Source of the DNA: Burkholderia ubonensis subsp. mesacidophila
GTDB taxonomy: Bacteria > Pseudomonadota > Gammaproteobacteria > Burkholderiales > Burkholderiaceae
Reading direction: 5' to 3'
Length of the DNA: 64,000 nt
Assembly (NCBI RefSeq): GCF_002097715.1
Contig: NZ_CP020738.1
Span: 1,550,001-1,614,000 of the forward strand
Part shown: in pieces, positions 24,845 through 32,761 of the stretch
How the letters are laid out: every line of letters begins with the position of its first letter
Position numbering within the stretch: the first letter of the stretch is position 1
The notes under the pieces: generated by a model
What the model was told of the DNA's origin: nothing
Seen by the model: only the letters and a program-made list of their open reading frames with translations
The model's database searches: none
Made by a program: the position numbers and the translations under genes

Positions 24845-25873
24845 ATGCGAGGAACGACGGTGAAGGTGAATCTGAAGGCGCTCTCGGATGCGCTCGGGCT
24901 GTCGCGCACGACGGTCAGCCGGGCGCTGAACGGCTATGACGACGTGAGCGAGGCGACCCGCGAACGGGTGATGAAGGCCGCGCGCGACATGGGCTATGTG
25001 GCGGACCCGACCGCGCGCCGCCTCGCGACCGGGCGGGCGGACGCGATCGGGATCGTCTATCCGTTCGGCGCGGGCGATCTCGGCGATCCGCGTTTCGGCG
25101 AGGTCGTCGCGGGGATCACCGAGCGGCTCGCCGAGCGCAACCTGGATTTCTTCATCGTGTCCGCGCGCCCGAATGCGGAACTGGACACCTACCGGCGGCT
25201 CGTCGACGGCAAGCTCGTCGACGGGCTGATCGTCGCGCGCACGCTCGTCGACGATCCGCGCCTCGCGTTCCTCGAGTCGCGCAGCTTTCCGTATGTCGCG
25301 TATGGCCGCACCGATCGCGTGGAGCCGTACGCGTGGTTCGATTTCGACAACGCGGCCGGCGCGAAGGCGGCCGTCGAGCGGCTGATCGGGTTCGGGCACC
25401 GGCGCATCGCGATGATCGGCGCGCCGCTGACGCTGAATTTCGCGGCGCAGCGGCGCGCGGGCTTCGACGCCGCGCTGCGCGAGGCCGGCATCGAGGCGGA
25501 TCCGGCGCTGCGGGTCGAGTGCCCGTTCTCGCGCGACGGCGGCCTGCAGGCGGCGCGCGCGCTGCTCGCGCTCGCCGAGCCGCCGACCGCGGTGTTCGTC
25601 GACAACAACATCGCGGGCGGCGGCGCGTTTCGCGCGATCGTCGACAGCGGACGGCGGCTGGGCGAAGACCTGTCGCTGATCGTCTACGACGGGGTGCCCG
25701 ACGACGTCGCGCATCCGCACCGCGTGACCGCGATCGTACAGCCTACCGGGCACGCGACCGGACGGTCGCTCGCGGAACTGATGCTCGGGATGATCGACGG
25801 CGGCGGGCGCGGGCAACGGCTCGAAAGGCCGGTCATCGAACCAGGGGACACGGACGGGCCGCCGCGCGGGTAG
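24845..25873 (+). CDS. LacI-family repressor, probable regulator of levan/sucrose genes
   Basis: A 342-residue regulator (337 if the GTG at 24860, which has a better-placed GAGGA, is the start). The N-terminal LacI helix-turn-helix reads VNLKALSDALGLSRTTVSRA, followed by the hinge helix region (ATRERVMKAARDMGY, then ARRLATG) and a sugar-binding-protein-like effector domain. It is divergent from sacB with two operator palindromes in the shared promoter, so it most likely represses the levansucrase/levanase operon and itself, with a sugar as inducer. Sucrose or fructose is a guess from context. Confidence 0.92.
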   Translation: MRGTTVKVNLKALSDALGLSRTTVSRALNGYDDVSEATRERVMKAARDMGYVADPTARRLATGRADAIGIVYPFGAGDLGDPRFGEVVAGITERLAERNLDFFIVSARPNAELDTYRRLVDGKLVDGLIVARTLVDDPRLAFLESRSFPYVAYGRTDRVEPYAWFDFDNAAGAKAAVERLIGFGHRRIAMIGAPLTLNFAAQRRAGFDAALREAGIEADPALRVECPFSRDGGLQAARALLALAEPPTAVFVDNNIAGGGAFRAIVDSGRRLGEDLSLIVYDGVPDDVAHPHRVTAIVQPTGHATGRSLAELMLGMIDGGGRGQRLERPVIEPGDTDGPPRG

Positions 25874-25948
25874 CGCTCGGTGCGCGGCCGGCCTCGCACC
25901 GGCCCGCGATGAAATCCATGACGACCATAAGGTCGAATCCTCATTTTC

Positions 25949-25963
25949 TAGACGACTGGTCTA
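25949..25963. promoter_or_regulatory. NemR-like operator, copy 1
   Basis: The 15-bp palindrome TAGACgactgGTCTA lies in the gap between the LacI gene and the DJ-1-type gene. The arms TAGAC/GTCTA match the style of the E. coli NemR box, and the same core recurs at 26087-26099. Confidence 0.55.
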
Positions 25964-26086
25964 ATTGGCGGCTATCATCCAGCCTGACGAATGCAGCGGC
26001 GCCTGACCGGCGCGGCTGCCGGGTTGGCGCGATGGGCCACTCGCGAGTTTGAGCGATGTCATCGGGCTTCATTGAGGATGTTGCCG

Positions 26087-26099
26087 AGACGACTGGTCT
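26087..26099. promoter_or_regulatory. NemR-like operator, copy 2
   Basis: AGACGACTGGTCT repeats the core of the site at 25949-25963, in the same orientation 137 bp further on and about 145 bp before the DJ-1-type gene. Two identical sites make chance unlikely. No TetR-family gene is adjacent, so the regulator must be encoded elsewhere. Confidence 0.55.
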
Positions 26100-26242
26100 A
26101 ATAGAAAGTTGATATGCCGCATCTCGATCACGCGCACCGCGCATCGACGTGCCATATTGGATTAACCGGCAGGCGCGCCGCCGGCACGCCGCCGCGCGCG
26201 ATGCGCGGCTCTGTTTCACCCCTTTCGAAGGAGTGCCCGATC

Positions 26243-26929
26243 ATGAAGATTCTGGTTGTCCTGACGTCGCACGACACCCTGGGCGATACCGGGAAGAAGA
26301 CCGGCTTCTGGCTCGAGGAGCTGGCGGCGCCGTACTACGCGTTCAAGGACGCGGGCGCGCAACTGACGCTGGTGTCGCCGCTGGGCGGACAGCCGCCGCT
26401 CGATCCGAAGAGCAGCGATCCGGCCGCGCAGACCGACGCGACCCGCCGCTTCGAAGCCGACGCGGCCGCGAAGGCCGAGCTGGCCGCCACGCGCAAGCTG
26501 GCCGACGTATCGCCCGACGACTACGACGCGGTGTTCTATCCGGGCGGCCACGGCCCCCTGTGGGATCTCGCCGAGGACCTGCATTCGGTGTCGCTGATCG
26601 AGCGCACGCTCGGCGCGGGCAAGCCGGTCGCGCTCGTGTGCCACGCGCCGGGCGTGCTGCGCCACGTGAAGGACCCGAAGACGGCCGAATCGGTGGTGCG
26701 CGGCAAGCGCGTGACCGGCTTCACGAACAGCGAGGAAGCCGCCGTCGAGCTGACCGAGGTCGTGCCGTTCCTCGTGCAGGACATGCTCGAGACCAACGGC
26801 GCGCGCTACGAGCGCGGCCCCGACTGGGTGCCGCACGTCGTGGTCGACGGGCTGCTGATCACCGGCCAGAACCCGGCGTCGTCGGCGCCGGCGGCCGACG
26901 CGCTGCTCGCGCAGCTCAGGCGGGCGTAG
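26243..26929 (+). CDS. DJ-1/PfpI superfamily protein (type 1 glutamine amidotransferase-like)
   Basis: A 228-residue DJ-1/PfpI-fold protein with the nucleophile elbow LVCHAPG (Cys133, His134) and the conserved FYPGGHGPLWD motif. The family includes glyoxalase III/Hsp31-type enzymes that detoxify methylglyoxal and related electrophiles. A strong AAGGAG ribosome site lies 9 bp before the ATG. It follows two NemR-like operators and precedes a xenobiotic reductase gene, a combination seen in electrophile-stress regulons. It ends before a clear terminator, so xenA may have its own promoter. Confidence 0.92.
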   Translation: MKILVVLTSHDTLGDTGKKTGFWLEELAAPYYAFKDAGAQLTLVSPLGGQPPLDPKSSDPAAQTDATRRFEADAAAKAELAATRKLADVSPDDYDAVFYPGGHGPLWDLAEDLHSVSLIERTLGAGKPVALVCHAPGVLRHVKDPKTAESVVRGKRVTGFTNSEEAAVELTEVVPFLVQDMLETNGARYERGPDWVPHVVVDGLLITGQNPASSAPAADALLAQLRRA

Positions 26930-26973
26930 CCCGCGCGCGGCGCCGAACGTTGCGGCGCCGCCCGTTTCCGTCG

Positions 26974-26999
26974 CCCGCCGGCCCGTGCCGGCGGGTTTC
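26974..26999 (+). terminator. Rho-independent terminator after the DJ-1-type gene
   Basis: A perfect 8-bp stem (CCCGCCGG / CCGGCGGG) with loop CCCGTG is followed by TTTCTC, 44 bp after the stop codon. Confidence 0.6.
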
Positions 27000-27076
27000 T
27001 CCGATCGTTCCGCCGCGCGGCGCGCGGCGGGCGTACCCGTGCTGTAGTTTTGCAGAACCAATCAAAGGAGTCGTGG

Positions 27077-28186
27077 ATGTCTGCCCTGTTCGAACCGTTC
27101 AAACTCAAGGATGTCACGCTGCGCAACCGGATCGCGGTACCGCCGATGTGCCAGTACGTCGCCGAAGACGGCGTCGTCAACGACTGGCATCACGTGCACC
27201 TCGCCGGCATCGCGCGCGGCGGCGCGGGCCTCGTGATCGCCGAGGCGACCGCGGTGTCGCCGGAAGGCCGCATCACGCCGGGCTGCACGGGGCTGTGGAA
27301 CGACGCGCAGGCGGCAGCGTTCGCGCCGTCGGTCGCGGCGATCAAGGCGGCCGGCGCGGTACCGGGCATCCAGCTCGCGCACGCGGGCCGCAAGGCGAGT
27401 GCGAACCGTCCGTGGGAAGGCGACGATCACATCGCCGACGGCGATCCGCACGGCTGGCCGACCATCGCGCCGTCGGCGGTGCCGTTCGGCGCGCACCTGC
27501 CGAAGGTGCCGCGCGAGATGACCCACGACGACATCGCGCGCGTGCAGGCGGATTTCGTCGCGGCGGCCAAGCGCGCGCGCGACATCGGCTTCGAATGGCT
27601 CGAGCTGCATTTCGCGCACGGCTATCTGGGCCAGAGCTTCTTCTCGGTGCATTCGAACCAGCGCGACGACGCGTACGGCGGCTCGGCCGACAATCGCGGC
27701 CGCTTCCTCGTCGAGACGCTCGCGGCCGTCCGCAAGGTTTGGCCGGAGCACCTGCCGCTGACCGCGCGGTTCGGCGTGATCGAATACGACGGCCGCGATG
27801 AAGAGACACTCGCCGAATCGATCGCGCTCACGCGGCGCCTGAAGGCGGAAGGGCTCGACCTGCTGAGCGTGTCGGTCGGCTTCTCGACGCCCGACGCACA
27901 GATTCCGTGGGGCCCGGCGTTCCTCGCGCCGATCGCCGAGCGGGTGCGCCGCGAGGCCGGGCTGCCGGTCGCGTCCGCGTGGGGGATCGACACGCCGCAG
28001 CTCGCCGAACGCGTGGTCGCGGACCAGCAGCTCGATCTCGTGATGGTCGGCCGCGCGCACATGGCCGATCCGCACTGGCCGTACTACGCGGCGAAGCAGC
28101 TCGGCGTCGAGCGGGCGTCGTGGACGCTGCCCACGCCGTACGCGCACTGGCTCGAGCGCTACAAGATCGCGGCCAAGGCGGCCTGA
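27077..28186 (+). CDS. xenA: Xenobiotic reductase A, old yellow enzyme family (YqjM-like class)
   Basis: A 369-residue FMN-dependent ene-reductase. The N-terminus MSALFEPFKLKDVTLRNRIA and the active-site Cys25 in PPMCQY are hallmarks of XenA/YqjM-type old yellow enzymes; HAGRKAS, the catalytic pair in ELHFAHGYL, and the FMN phosphate loop (VMVGRAHMADP) are also present. The enzyme reduces activated C=C bonds of enones and nitro compounds using NAD(P)H. Start: ATG at 27077 with AAAGGAG 6 bp upstream. It sits behind the DJ-1-type gene and the two NemR-like sites, and is followed by a strong terminator. Confidence 0.95.
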   Translation: MSALFEPFKLKDVTLRNRIAVPPMCQYVAEDGVVNDWHHVHLAGIARGGAGLVIAEATAVSPEGRITPGCTGLWNDAQAAAFAPSVAAIKAAGAVPGIQLAHAGRKASANRPWEGDDHIADGDPHGWPTIAPSAVPFGAHLPKVPREMTHDDIARVQADFVAAAKRARDIGFEWLELHFAHGYLGQSFFSVHSNQRDDAYGGSADNRGRFLVETLAAVRKVWPEHLPLTARFGVIEYDGRDEETLAESIALTRRLKAEGLDLLSVSVGFSTPDAQIPWGPAFLAPIAERVRREAGLPVASAWGIDTPQLAERVVADQQLDLVMVGRAHMADPHWPYYAAKQLGVERASWTLPTPYAHWLERYKIAAKAA

Positions 28187-28261
28187 CCCCGGGTGCACCA
28201 TCGCGCGCGGGCAGGGACGCACCGCGCGCGATGGCTGATCCGGCACCGACGCCGATAGAAT

Positions 28262-28310
28262 GGCGGTTCGCGCGACGCATGTCGCCTCGCGCGAACCGCC
28301 GTTTTTCTTT
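28262..28310 (+). terminator. Strong rho-independent terminator after xenA
   Basis: A perfect 14-bp stem (GGCGGTTCGCGCGA / TCGCGCGAACCGCC) with an 11-base loop is followed by GTTTTTCTTT. It ends only about 14 bp before the next start codon (28324), so the following gene's transcript must begin within or just past it, or it depends on readthrough. Confidence 0.8.
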
Positions 28311-28323
28311 CGACAGAGGGTTC

Positions 28324-29394
28324 ATGGGCGCAAACGTACCGCCGTCTTCCGACTCCGCCGCGCGTCCGGGCGCGCAACAGATCGCGCGGGTGATCCTGTA
28401 CGCGGGGCTGCTGGCGCTCGCGCTGTGGGTGATCCGCGCGTTCATCCCGGCGATCGCGTGGGCGTGCGTGATCGCGATCGCGTTGTGGCCGCTGCTCAAG
28501 CGCTTCGAGACGCATCGGCTGTTCCGCGAGCGGCCGACCGTCGTCGCAACCGTCATCACGGCCGCGGTGTCGCTGCTCGTCGTGCTGCCGGTGGCGATCG
28601 CGCTGATCCAGGCGATCGGGCAGGCGCACGATCTGCGCGAGTGGCTGCGCACGGTCCAGGACAACGGCATTCCGGTGCCGGACGTGGTCGCCCGGCTGCC
28701 GTTCGGCGCGCCGCAGGTTGCCGCGTGGTGGCAGGCCCATCTCGGGCATCCGCTGCATGCGGAGGCCGCGATGAAGGGCGTCAACAGCGAGACGTTCATC
28801 GCGTTCGGCCGGCACTTCGGCTCGAAGCTCGCGCACGCGGTGCTCGAATTCGGCTTCATGCTGGTCACGCTGTTCGTGATCCTGCGCGCGGGCCACAAGC
28901 TGTCGGGCGCGCTGCTGCAGGGCGTGCAGCGCGCGTTCGGCGGCAACGGCGCGCAGCTGATCGAGCGGATGGCGGCCGCTGTGCACGGCACGGTGACGGG
29001 CCTCGTCGTGGTCGGGCTCGGCGAAGGCGCGCTGCTCGGCGTCGCCTACGTGCTCGCGGGCGTGCCGCACGCGGCGCTGCTCGGGCTCGTCACGGCGATC
29101 GCCGCGATGCTGCCGTTCTGCGCGCCGATCGTGTTCTGCGGCGCGGCGCTGTGGCTGTTCGTGCAGGGCGCGACCGCGTGGGCGGTGGCGGTCGCCGCGA
29201 TCGGCTTCGTCGTCGTGTTCGTCGCCGAGCACTTCGTGCGGCCGGTGCTGATCGGCAGCTCCGCACGGCTGCCGTTCCTGCTCGTGCTGTTCGGCATTCT
29301 CGGCGGCGCCGAGACGTTCGGCCTGCTCGGCCTGTTCATCGGCCCCGCGCTGATGACCGTGCTCACGATGCTGTGGGCCGAGTGGGTCGCCTGA
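28324..29394 (+). CDS. AI-2E family transporter (PerM/YdiK-type permease)
   Basis: A 356-residue inner-membrane protein with about eight hydrophobic segments: two near residues 20-55, one near 75-100, then a soluble stretch (~100-165), and five closely packed C-terminal ones. The family signature region (GEGALLGVAYVLAGVPHAAL and PALMTVLTMLW) is present. Family members include TqsA (AI-2 export) and sodium/proton antiporters, so the substrate is open. The ATG at 28324 follows an AGAGGG ribosome site. It stands alone between a terminator and a lipoprotein gene. Confidence 0.88.
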   Translation: MGANVPPSSDSAARPGAQQIARVILYAGLLALALWVIRAFIPAIAWACVIAIALWPLLKRFETHRLFRERPTVVATVITAAVSLLVVLPVAIALIQAIGQAHDLREWLRTVQDNGIPVPDVVARLPFGAPQVAAWWQAHLGHPLHAEAAMKGVNSETFIAFGRHFGSKLAHAVLEFGFMLVTLFVILRAGHKLSGALLQGVQRAFGGNGAQLIERMAAAVHGTVTGLVVVGLGEGALLGVAYVLAGVPHAALLGLVTAIAAMLPFCAPIVFCGAALWLFVQGATAWAVAVAAIGFVVVFVAEHFVRPVLIGSSARLPFLLVLFGILGGAETFGLLGLFIGPALMTVLTMLWAEWVA

Positions 29395-29584
29395 CGAACG
29401 GCGTGCCGCGTCGGGCGGCGTCGGCAATGGCGTCGCAACATTGCTTCACGATTTGCGTGCGCGCCGAGCCGCGCCGTAGCAGGCTCGCACACGCATCTTC
29501 ACAAAACTTTTTCGATCCGGCCCCGAAGGTCGAGTAGCATGGGGCTTTCGACCGCGCCGGCGAGGCGCAACAGATTTTCCCAGC

Positions 29585-29959
29585 ATGCGATCGATCCCGA
29601 TGTCCCGGCCCGCAGCGACGCTCTCCCTGGCGGCCGGCTGCCTGATGATCAGCGGCTGCGCGTGGTTTGAGGCGCTGCTGCCGTTTTCGTATTCGCGCCT
29701 GCCGGTGCCGCGGGCCGCGTCCGCGCGCGGCGCGACGCGCGCCGACGTCATTCGCGCGGGCGGCAACCCGCGCAGCGTGTGGATGGTCCGCAACGGCAGC
29801 GGCGTCTGCTACAACTACCGGCTCGACCACGGCGACCAGTATCGGCCGTATTTCGTCGTGTTCGACGAGGCGGGCGTCGTCACGCGCCATGGCTTCGAGA
29901 CCTGCATGGACGCCGATCGCAAGGGGCTGCTGCAGACGAAGAAGGTCAGCGCGCGGTAG
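29585..29959 (+). CDS. Small outer-membrane lipoprotein (OsmE/SmpA-like)
   Basis: A 124-residue protein with a lipoprotein signal (lipobox ISGC at about 22-25, CAW mature start). The mature part contains GATRADVIRAGGNPRSVW, the helix-then-strand pattern of BamE/OsmE-type small lipoproteins, followed by a beta region with YNYRLDHG and two Cys. The function is unknown; such proteins stabilise the envelope. It converges with the SDR gene downstream, with only 15 bp between stops. Confidence 0.82.
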   Translation: MRSIPMSRPAATLSLAAGCLMISGCAWFEALLPFSYSRLPVPRAASARGATRADVIRAGGNPRSVWMVRNGSGVCYNYRLDHGDQYRPYFVVFDEAGVVTRHGFETCMDADRKGLLQTKKVSAR

Positions 29960-29974
29960 CGCGCCCGGCGGCCG

Positions 29975-30769
29975 TCACGCGATCGTATCGACCACGCCCC
30001 CATCGACCCGCAGCGCGGCGCCCGTCGTCGCCGACGACTGCGGCGAGCACACGTACACCACCAGGTTCGCGACTTCCTCCGGCGTCGCCGGCCGCTGGAT
30101 GATCGAGCTCGAGCGATGCGTGCGCACGAATTCGATCGCGACTTCGTCGACGCTGCGGCCGGTCTCGTCGGCGGTTTCCTTCAGCAGCGTGCGCACGCCT
30201 TCCGACAGCGTCGGCCCCGGCAGCACCGAGTTGACGGTGACCCGGCTGCCGGCCGCGAGCTTCGCGAGCCCGCGCGCGATCGACAGCTGCGCGGTCTTGG
30301 TGAAGCCGTAGTGGATCATGTCGACCGGAATGTTCAGCCCCGATTCCGACGAGATGAACACGACCCGCCCCCAGTCGCGTTCGAGCATTCCCTTCATGTA
30401 GTGGCGCGCGAGCCGCACGCCGGACATCACATTCATCTGGAAGTAATGCGACCACTCGGCGTCGTCGATGTCGAAGAACGGCTTCAGGCCGTAGACGCCC
30501 GCATTGTTGACGAGGATGTCGGCCTGCGGCGCGGCGCGCGTTACGCGTGCGGCGCCGTCCGCGTCGGACAGGTCGGCGGCGACGCCTTCGACGGTCGCAC
30601 CCGGTGCGGCGCCGCGCAGGTGTGCGAGCGCGGACTGCACCGACGTTTCGCTGCGTCCGTTGACGACGAGGCGTGCGCCGGCGCGCGCGAGCCCTTCGGC
30701 GATCGCCAGCCCGATGCCGGCGGTGGAAGCGGTGACGACCGCGGTCTTGCCACTCAGATCGATGTGCAT
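29975..30769 (-). CDS. Classical short-chain dehydrogenase/reductase
   Basis: A 264-residue SDR with TASTAGIG (residues 13-20), NNAG near 88-91, a Ser141-Tyr154-Lys158 catalytic set (SESGLN, HYGFTK) and the PGPTLSEG segment after strand 6. NGRS after strand 2 suggests NADP(H). The segment around 190-215 (lid region) is longer than usual, as in 3-oxoacyl-ACP reductase-like SDRs of unknown substrate. It is a stand-alone gene; a MITE-like element lies 88 bp upstream of its start. Confidence 0.92.
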   Translation of the reverse strand: MHIDLSGKTAVVTASTAGIGLAIAEGLARAGARLVVNGRSETSVQSALAHLRGAAPGATVEGVAADLSDADGAARVTRAAPQADILVNNAGVYGLKPFFDIDDAEWSHYFQMNVMSGVRLARHYMKGMLERDWGRVVFISSESGLNIPVDMIHYGFTKTAQLSIARGLAKLAAGSRVTVNSVLPGPTLSEGVRTLLKETADETGRSVDEVAIEFVRTHRSSSIIQRPATPEEVANLVVYVCSPQSSATTGAALRVDGGVVDTIA

Positions 30770-30857
30770 ACGTGTGAAGTGCGATGGGTGGACGAAAGCC
30801 GCCGGGCCTGCCGCGGCGGCCGGAATTCCAAGCTTAGGCGAAACCGCGCGATTCGCT

Positions 30858-31138
30858 AGGGTCTGTTCACGCTAATAACGGGCTTGTGCTGGCCGTCAGA
30901 AGGGCCGAGCGCAAGGAATGCGACGCAGCGAATACCGGGCGTATTCGCAAGTAGCATGACGCGGCGATCGGCCCTTCTGGCGGCCAGTCCCAAGAGAGAT
31001 TTTTTTAGTTACGAGAACGTGCGTTGCCGGCCGTATTGCGGCGTCGCGCGTCGCGTGTTTGGCTCGGCCAAGCGGCGCTCCTTGCACTCCGACCGGCAAC
31101 GCACGTTCGCAAGCCCGTTATTAGCGTGAACAGACCCT
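30858..31138. mobile_element. MITE-like element, 281 bp, perfect 29-bp terminal inverted repeats
   Basis: The left end (30858-30886, starting AGGGTCTGTTCACG) and the right end (31110-31138, ending CGTGAACAGACCCT) are exact reverse complements over 29 bp. Inside are further nested inverted repeats: GGCCGTCAGAAGGGCCG (30891) with its near complement at about 30974; a hairpin GCGAATAC-cgggc-GTATTCGC near 30935; and AACGTGCGTTGCCGG (about 31017) with CCGGCAACGCACGTT (about 31093). No coding frame of any length fits. No target-site duplication is evident. The structure indicates a non-autonomous transposable element mobilised by an unknown transposase. Confidence 0.85.
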
Positions 31139-31209
31139 GGACGCGATTGCCTCGCGCGGGACGGTCCTGTACCGTATGCGTTCGCTGTCCGATCCGGGAG
31201 CTTGTCCGC

Positions 31210-32070
31210 GTGAGCCGTTCCGTCAAACCCGCCGTGCCGTCGCCGTTCTGGCGCGACGCCGCGCTGCCGTTCATCGAGGCGCGCACCGTCGACGACGGGC
31301 GCACGATCTGCTACGCGAAGCACACGCACGACACGTTCTCGCTCGGCGCGGTGGTCGGCGGCACGAGCACCTACGTGAACGGCGCGACGAAGGAGCGCAT
31401 CGGGTCCGGCGCGCTCGTGATCATCGATCCCGAACAGGTGCATGCGTGCAATCCGTACGGGCGCGACGCGTGGGCCTACCGGATGGTGTACGTCGACGTG
31501 CCGTGGCTCGCACGGCTGCAGCATGCGCTCGGCCGCGATCCGAACACGGATTTTCACGGGTTTTCGCAGACGTCGAGCGTGCGGCGCGACCTGTTCGCGC
31601 AGTTCGGCCGCTTCTACCGGACGCTCGTCGCGCCCGGCATCGAGCCGCTCGGCAAGGAAAGCGCTGCCGTCGAGTTCTTCACGCAACTGCACGACGCGCT
31701 GGATCCGGCCGCGCCGCGCGCACAGAGCGCGGCCGACAATGCGAAGCTCGCGCGCGCCGCCGACTACATCGCCGCGCATTGCCGCGACGCGGTGACGCTC
31801 GATGCGATCTGCGCGGCGGCCGAGCTGTCGCCGTCGTACCTGATCCGCGCGTTCAACGCGCGCTACGGGATGACGCCGCACGCGTTCCTGATCGACCGCC
31901 GCGTACAGTACGGCCGCGCGGAGCTGCGCCGCGGCCGGCCGATCGCGGACGTCGCGCTCGACGCGGGGTTCGCCGACCAGGCGCATTTCCAGCGCGCGTT
32001 TCGGCGCATCGCGGCGGCGACGCCGGGGCAGTATCGCGGCGCGGCCGGCGTTTCGCGAATCGCTCGCTAG
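31210..32070 (+). CDS. AraC-family transcriptional regulator with cupin-type sensor
   Basis: A 286-residue regulator: an N-terminal AraC cupin domain (CYAKHTHDTFSLGAVVGG, then EQVHACNPYG) and a C-terminal double helix-turn-helix (DAICAAAELSPSYLIRAFNA; IADVALDAGFADQAHFQRAF). The start is taken as GTG 31210, with GGGAG about 9 bp upstream; the longer in-frame opening runs back into the MITE-like element. It overlaps by 4 bp the convergent LysE-type exporter gene, a pairing common for AraC regulators controlling amino-acid exporters. Confidence 0.9.
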   Translation: MSRSVKPAVPSPFWRDAALPFIEARTVDDGRTICYAKHTHDTFSLGAVVGGTSTYVNGATKERIGSGALVIIDPEQVHACNPYGRDAWAYRMVYVDVPWLARLQHALGRDPNTDFHGFSQTSSVRRDLFAQFGRFYRTLVAPGIEPLGKESAAVEFFTQLHDALDPAAPRAQSAADNAKLARAADYIAAHCRDAVTLDAICAAAELSPSYLIRAFNARYGMTPHAFLIDRRVQYGRAELRRGRPIADVALDAGFADQAHFQRAFRRIAAATPGQYRGAAGVSRIAR

Positions 32071-32654
32071 ACGTCGAGCAGATAAAGCGCGCTGCCCGCG
32101 AGCAGCAGCGCCATCAGCCGGTTGAACACGCGCATGCTGCGCGCATTCGCGAGCCGGTGCCGCAGCGACGCCCCCGCATACGACCAGCACGCGATCGACG
32201 CGAAACAGATCACCAGATACAGCGCGGCGAACTGCCCGATCAGCACGCGGTCGCCGTCGGCCGCGTACGCGCCCATCGCGGCGACGCACGCGAGCCATGC
32301 CTTCGGATTCAGCCATTGCATCGCCGCGCCCGCGGCCGCGGACGGGCCGGCGACCTGCGCGTCAGTCGACAGCCGGCCGTCGTCGAGCGCGAGGCGCAGC
32401 GCCATGTACAGCAGGAACGCGATGCCGGACCATTGCGTCGCGGTCGTCAGCACCGGCCAGCGCAGGAGCGCCGCGTGCAGGCCGAGGCCGATCAGCAGGA
32501 ACAGCGCGACGAAGCCGAGCGTCGCGCCCGCCGCGTAGCGCAGGCTCGCGCCGAGGCCGTAACGCGCGCCGGAACTCAGCGCGACGATGTTGACGGGACC
32601 GGGGGTGATCGACGACGCGAGCGCGAACGCCGCCATTGAAACCAGAATGCTCAT
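32067..32654 (-). CDS. LysE/RhtB-family amino-acid exporter
   Basis: A 195-residue membrane protein with the LysE-family N-terminal motif SSITPGPVN (about residues 14-22), NPKAW in the middle (residue ~115) and roughly six transmembrane segments. These proteins export amino acids or analogues. It is convergent with, and overlaps by 4 bp, the AraC-type gene, which may regulate it. Confidence 0.92.
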   Translation of the reverse strand: MSILVSMAAFALASSITPGPVNIVALSSGARYGLGASLRYAAGATLGFVALFLLIGLGLHAALLRWPVLTTATQWSGIAFLLYMALRLALDDGRLSTDAQVAGPSAAAGAAMQWLNPKAWLACVAAMGAYAADGDRVLIGQFAALYLVICFASIACWSYAGASLRHRLANARSMRVFNRLMALLLAGSALYLLDV

Positions 32655-32761
32655 CCAATGCCTCCATACGAATTGAACGTCGTATGGAGGCTAAGGGAGC
32701 AGGGCGGGCCGGTATTGAAGAAAACTGCCCTCGGCAGGCGGCGCGAATTTCCGAACGGACG

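Noticed and set aside
28187..28323. A leader RNA or riboswitch before the AI-2E permease gene
   Set aside because: The only structure is a perfect 14-bp hairpin with U-tract, better explained as the xenA terminator; no aptamer-like conserved segments are visible.
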